From positions 1,661,001 through 1,725,000 of the forward strand of contig NZ_AHMO02000008.1 of the NCBI RefSeq assembly GCF_000243715.2: a stretch of 64,000 nucleotides of DNA, read 5' to 3'. Position numbers and translations under genes: made by a program. Shown piece after piece: positions 61,219 to 64,000 of the stretch (its first letter is position 1; every line of letters starts with the position of its first letter). The notes beneath the pieces were generated by a model. The model was not told where the DNA came from and made no database searches. It worked only from the letters and a program-made list of their open reading frames with translations. The stretch is from Leptospira broomii serovar Hurstbridge str. 5399. GTDB lineage: Bacteria > Spirochaetota > Leptospiria > Leptospirales > Leptospiraceae.

Positions 61219-62487
61219 CTATTTTACTCTGAGCCCTCGATGGATAACCGCGAGAATGCTTCCTGGAAACGTGACATTTTCGAAAGGAGACCATCCGCTT
61301 TTGCTTTTGATATCCTCTTTTCGGAAGGTCGTCGGTTTATGAAAATTAAGGACGGTAAAACTCGCGCAATATCCTGGCTCCAATTTTCCAAAACCCTTGC
61401 CGTATTCTTTAGGTAGAAATTCGTTCACAAATTCTCCGGGATTCTCCGAACAAATTTCTGCGATTTTTTCCAGCGAAATTTTTCCGTCACGATGAAGCCA
61501 GGTAACAAAGAGTGCATAGGTATCTAGTTGGGAGATTCCGGAGGTTCCCCTTTTTTTTTCTTCTATCGAATGGGGAGCATGGTCGGTAGCTAGATAATCG
61601 ATCCAACCGTCTCGAATACCTTGAAGAAGCATGGTTTTATCGCCAGGTCCGCGTAATGGAGGATTCATTTGAAACCAATGTCGGTTTTCATCCGTAAGCA
61701 TCGTTCGATCGAAATATAGATGAGTCGGAGTTACTTCACAAGTTACCGAAACCCCTCTTCTCTTAGCATTGATTATTCTTTGTAATCCGTCGCCAGTGGA
61801 ATAATGACAGAGCTTACCTTTAAGTTTATATTTTTCGATTAAATAAAGAGCGAAATCGGTGGCCAAAGTCTCGGCTTCCGGCGGCCTCCGATCCTCATGC
61901 AGGAGTTCACTTTGATTTTTTTCCAAAACCTCCGGATCTTCGCAATGGAAGCTAACATTTTGTCCTTCATAATGCCTTATCGTATCTTCCAACTGTTCGT
62001 TGGAATGAAAGAATAATTCTCCTACGGACGGGCCCATAAATGCTTTATAAGGAACATGTAATGTTAAAGGTTTTGTTTTTGGCCCGATCCCGGCATAGAG
62101 GGTGATCCGTATCGGAGATCGATTGGCTAATTCTTGCTTTCTCAGATAGATTACATCGTTAACGGGAGGGACCGGATTATTGGGCATATCTGCAATATGT
62201 ACTACGCCTCCGTTGATTGCGGCCAATCCTGCGGAATGAAAATCCTCTTTGTAAATATGCTTTTTCGTCTCGTCTTCTCGAGCATGAACATGAATATCTC
62301 CGAATCCGGAAAAGATCACGGACTCCTGAGGATCGAAGGATAAATCTCCTTCTTCCGGCGCTTGAAGCAGAGAACCCTGATGAATTGCTGAGATGAGTCC
62401 GGTATTCGGATCCATTTCCAAAACGGCCTCAAAGGAACCGTTTGAAGTTTGAAATCTGCCTGATATTCTGCGAATGAATCCTTTCAT
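61219..62487 (-). CDS. pyrC: Dihydroorotase
   Basis: Pyrimidine-synthesis amidohydrolase that closes carbamoyl-aspartate to dihydroorotate. Seen: 422 residues with the metal-site HVHARE near residue 67, HIADMPNNPVPP, a Lys in VPYKAFMGPS at the carboxylated-lysine position, SFHCEDPEV, LCHYSTGDG, CEVTPTHLYF, and the late ATDHAPHS. These match the long dihydroorotase (PyrC/AllB-like) group. Allantoinase or a related hydantoinase is an alternative, though VTCEVTPTH and DHAPHS favour dihydroorotase. Its ATG lies 16 bases after the HAMP-TPR stop on the minus strand. Confidence 0.87.
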   Translation of the reverse strand: MKGFIRRISGRFQTSNGSFEAVLEMDPNTGLISAIHQGSLLQAPEEGDLSFDPQESVIFSGFGDIHVHAREDETKKHIYKEDFHSAGLAAINGGVVHIADMPNNPVPPVNDVIYLRKQELANRSPIRITLYAGIGPKTKPLTLHVPYKAFMGPSVGELFFHSNEQLEDTIRHYEGQNVSFHCEDPEVLEKNQSELLHEDRRPPEAETLATDFALYLIEKYKLKGKLCHYSTGDGLQRIINAKRRGVSVTCEVTPTHLYFDRTMLTDENRHWFQMNPPLRGPGDKTMLLQGIRDGWIDYLATDHAPHSIEEKKRGTSGISQLDTYALFVTWLHRDGKISLEKIAEICSENPGEFVNEFLPKEYGKGFGKLEPGYCASFTVLNFHKPTTFRKEDIKSKSGWSPFENVTFPGSILAVIHRGLRVK

Positions 62488-62503
62488 TAAATCCAGATTG
62501 GAT

Positions 62504-64000
62504 TCAGCTCCCTTTTTTTTCTATCGCATTCATCAGTTTTGTAAGAGTGGGAGAAACTCCTTCGTCCGTTTGAATTTCCACGGCTATGTCCTGCGCTTCG
62601 GCTAAGCGTCCTTCTAAGAAATATAATTCGGCAAGATGAAGTCGATTTTGAGAATGTCTCGGATTCTCCGTGCGCACTTTCTCCGCCAAGCGGATAGCCT
62701 CCTTTCGATTTCCGAGTTTCTTTAAACAATAGGAAGTTAAAAAAATAACTTCGGAGTCATTCGTTCCCAAAGCACGGATCGCTTCCGCAGCCAAATAAGC
62801 CCGTTGATAATCCTTTGCTTTCAAAGCGGCTTTCAAAATAAGTTTGGATCGGTTCGGATCCGAAGATGGTAAATTCTCTAGCTCGGAAAGAATCTGTCCC
62901 AATTCTTTAGGCGAACGGGCTAGTTTAATTCTTTGTAAAGTATCTTTCCAAGAGCCGACTTTAACGGTGGGGTGATGATCGGAGACTCCGACGCCATTCG
63001 CGGGCATGGAACGAATCGATTGAATCATTCGATTGAATTGGTCCGCCAGACTTCCGATCTCGTCCCAGGCTTCCGCACGAAGTTCACGTTCTAGATCGCC
63101 TTCAGTCGCGAGTTCCAATCCGGAATATAATCTTTCCAAAGGATGAAATATGATGAACGAGAGAAAGGCATGGATTCCGATTCCGAATAAAAAAAGACAG
63201 AGTAGAAAGGCCAGCAGGGGCTTGGCCAAAAGTTTTGTTTCGAACGCGAGGTAATCCTTATACGGGATTCCTGTTTCTTTAGCCTGAGTTTTTCCGGGAG
63301 ATTTTTGAATTAAGGAATAATAATATTTTTCCTCCGTTCCGGGAATTTTTCGGAATCTAGGCTCTCCGTCGGGAATAAGTTCCCGCGATTGATCTAGTAT
63401 CAATTCTCTTAACGATTCGCCTTCTGCCGGGGAATTTTTTACGACCCCAGAAAGAACTTTTAAGTAAAGGGCAAGAGATTCGTTTCTTCCGTCAGGGTTC
63501 AGTATCGCAAGCGCTTCCCCTTTGAGTTCTTTTTCGGGAAGGTTTTTGATTTTTTTTCGGATCTTCTCCAAATCTTTCGAAAGTCCGATTAATTTTTCGG
63601 AATACTCCTGATTCCCGATCCATTTTTTTCCCGCTTCTGAATAAGCCGGAAATTCCTGCGCGAGTAGTTGCGGATTTTCCCAAATGAAAGAAAGGATCAA
63701 ATCCCGTTTCGTTTCCCCGAATAAGGACGGGTCCAATCCCCCTGTAACTCCGGAGCTAAAGTCGCTCGCATCCTGCACCGTAAATGTGTAGGATTTAGGA
63801 GAAAGGTCTTCGGCTTTTTGTCGTTCGCTTACCGTTTCTCTAAGCGAATCCAGCCCCGGTTGTAGAAATAGCCAGCTGCTTCCCTGAAAAACGAAGAGGA
63901 GGAGCAATACGATTCCTAATAATAACGGGTTTCGAACGCTGAACGCTTCTCCGGACGCTCTTAAATGAACGAGCCAAGCGATGAATAAGGCGGTAAGAAA
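62504..64000 (-). CDS. Membrane protein with HAMP and TPR domains, 5' end beyond window
   Basis: Seen: 498 residues open to the right edge, so the N-terminus is missing. The visible start reads LTALFIAWLVHLRASG, part of a membrane segment, then a second span (LLLGIVLLLLFVFQG), an extracytoplasmic domain of about 190 residues, another span (about LLAFLLCLFLFGIGIHAFL), a HAMP-like segment (FIIFHPLERLYSGLELATEGDL...EIGSLADQFNRM), and a C-terminal TPR-like part (about 355-498). No kinase, cyclase or methyl-accepting motif is visible. It ends 16 bases ahead of pyrC. It is a sensor-like protein with protein-binding output. Confidence 0.78.
   Translation of the reverse strand, partial: FLTALFIAWLVHLRASGEAFSVRNPLLLGIVLLLLFVFQGSSWLFLQPGLDSLRETVSERQKAEDLSPKSYTFTVQDASDFSSGVTGGLDPSLFGETKRDLILSFIWENPQLLAQEFPAYSEAGKKWIGNQEYSEKLIGLSKDLEKIRKKIKNLPEKELKGEALAILNPDGRNESLALYLKVLSGVVKNSPAEGESLRELILDQSRELIPDGEPRFRKIPGTEEKYYYSLIQKSPGKTQAKETGIPYKDYLAFETKLLAKPLLAFLLCLFLFGIGIHAFLSFIIFHPLERLYSGLELATEGDLERELRAEAWDEIGSLADQFNRMIQSIRSMPANGVGVSDHHPTVKVGSWKDTLQRIKLARSPKELGQILSELENLPSSDPNRSKLILKAALKAKDYQRAYLAAEAIRALGTNDSEVIFLTSYCLKKLGNRKEAIRLAEKVRTENPRHSQNRLHLAELYFLEGRLAEAQDIAVEIQTDEGVSPTLTKLMNAIEKKGS

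Noticed and set aside
1..64000. tRNA, rRNA, CRISPR array, insertion sequence or prophage
   Set aside because: Looked for in gaps and along the whole window; no cloverleaf, spaced direct repeats, transposase or phage gene cluster was seen.

Overview
The window is a stretch of a Leptospira chromosome (Spirochaetes). The best evidence is a P83/100-type protein, a DUF1564-like protein (a family expanded in Leptospira), a flgB-flgC-fliE block, many TPR and lipoproteins with spirochaete-style lipoboxes, and close packing with frequent GTG and TTG starts. Base composition looks to be in the low-to-mid 40s percent GC by eye. That is richer than L. interrogans and would fit the intermediate (P2-like) leptospires, but this is an impression and not a measurement. 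No rRNA, tRNA, CRISPR array, insertion sequence or prophage was seen.

Layout. 1-3.5 kb: gatB (cut by the left edge), a ParA-type ATPase, an anchored protein and a MORN-like lipoprotein. 3.5-5.7 kb (minus): a membrane protein and a tail-anchored protein whose 5' end may carry a frameshift. 5.7-11.3 kb: lolC-lolD, then a compact fusion of an McsA zinc finger with an McsB-like kinase domain, then clpC. 11.3-14.6 kb: TPR protein, mtaB, methyltransferase. 14.8-17.5 kb: a fibronectin-like/TPR pair. 18.5-23.0 kb: a coupled operon of two membrane sensor-like proteins, a TPR protein, a ribbon-helix-helix protein and a PIN-like protein. 23-27 kb (minus): LamG-like protein, rpiB, serC. 27.2-28.9 kb: P83/100. 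29.3-30.6 kb (minus): fliE, flgC, flgB. 30.7-32.7 kb: STAS protein, lipoprotein, TPR protein. 32.7-37.5 kb (minus): DUF454 protein, pntB and the membrane alpha subunit, queC-queD, a small basic protein, a CDF metal exporter. 37.6-40.4 kb: family-4 uracil-DNA glycosylase, DUF898 protein, M48 protease. 40.4-42.4 kb (minus): two lipoprotein alpha/beta hydrolases. 42.5-43.7 kb: an intergenic repeat and a decayed Kua/CarF/TMEM189-type desaturase gene. 43.7-48.3 kb: PAS histidine kinase, msrA, DUF1564-like protein, two cNMP-binding proteins. 48.8-52 kb: a 56-residue gene and an ECF sigma / small ORF / FecR-like locus. 52-64 kb: DoxX, ABC-F, rhodanese, hydrolase, TetR, an acetoacetate-decarboxylase-like protein with thiolase, LLM oxidoreductase and SDR, dihydroorotase, and a HAMP-TPR membrane protein cut by the right edge.

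The most striking locus is the McsA/McsB-like fusion next to clpC. Firmicutes use separate McsA and McsB proteins to mark substrates with phospho-arginine for ClpCP, and this locus looks like a minimised one-protein version. Other points worth following are the RHH/PIN pair wired into a sensor operon, the translationally coupled small ORF between sigma factor and FecR protein, a two-copy intergenic repeat with a strong GC hairpin, the desaturase pseudogene, and a transhydrogenase locus without its NAD-binding alpha-1 gene.
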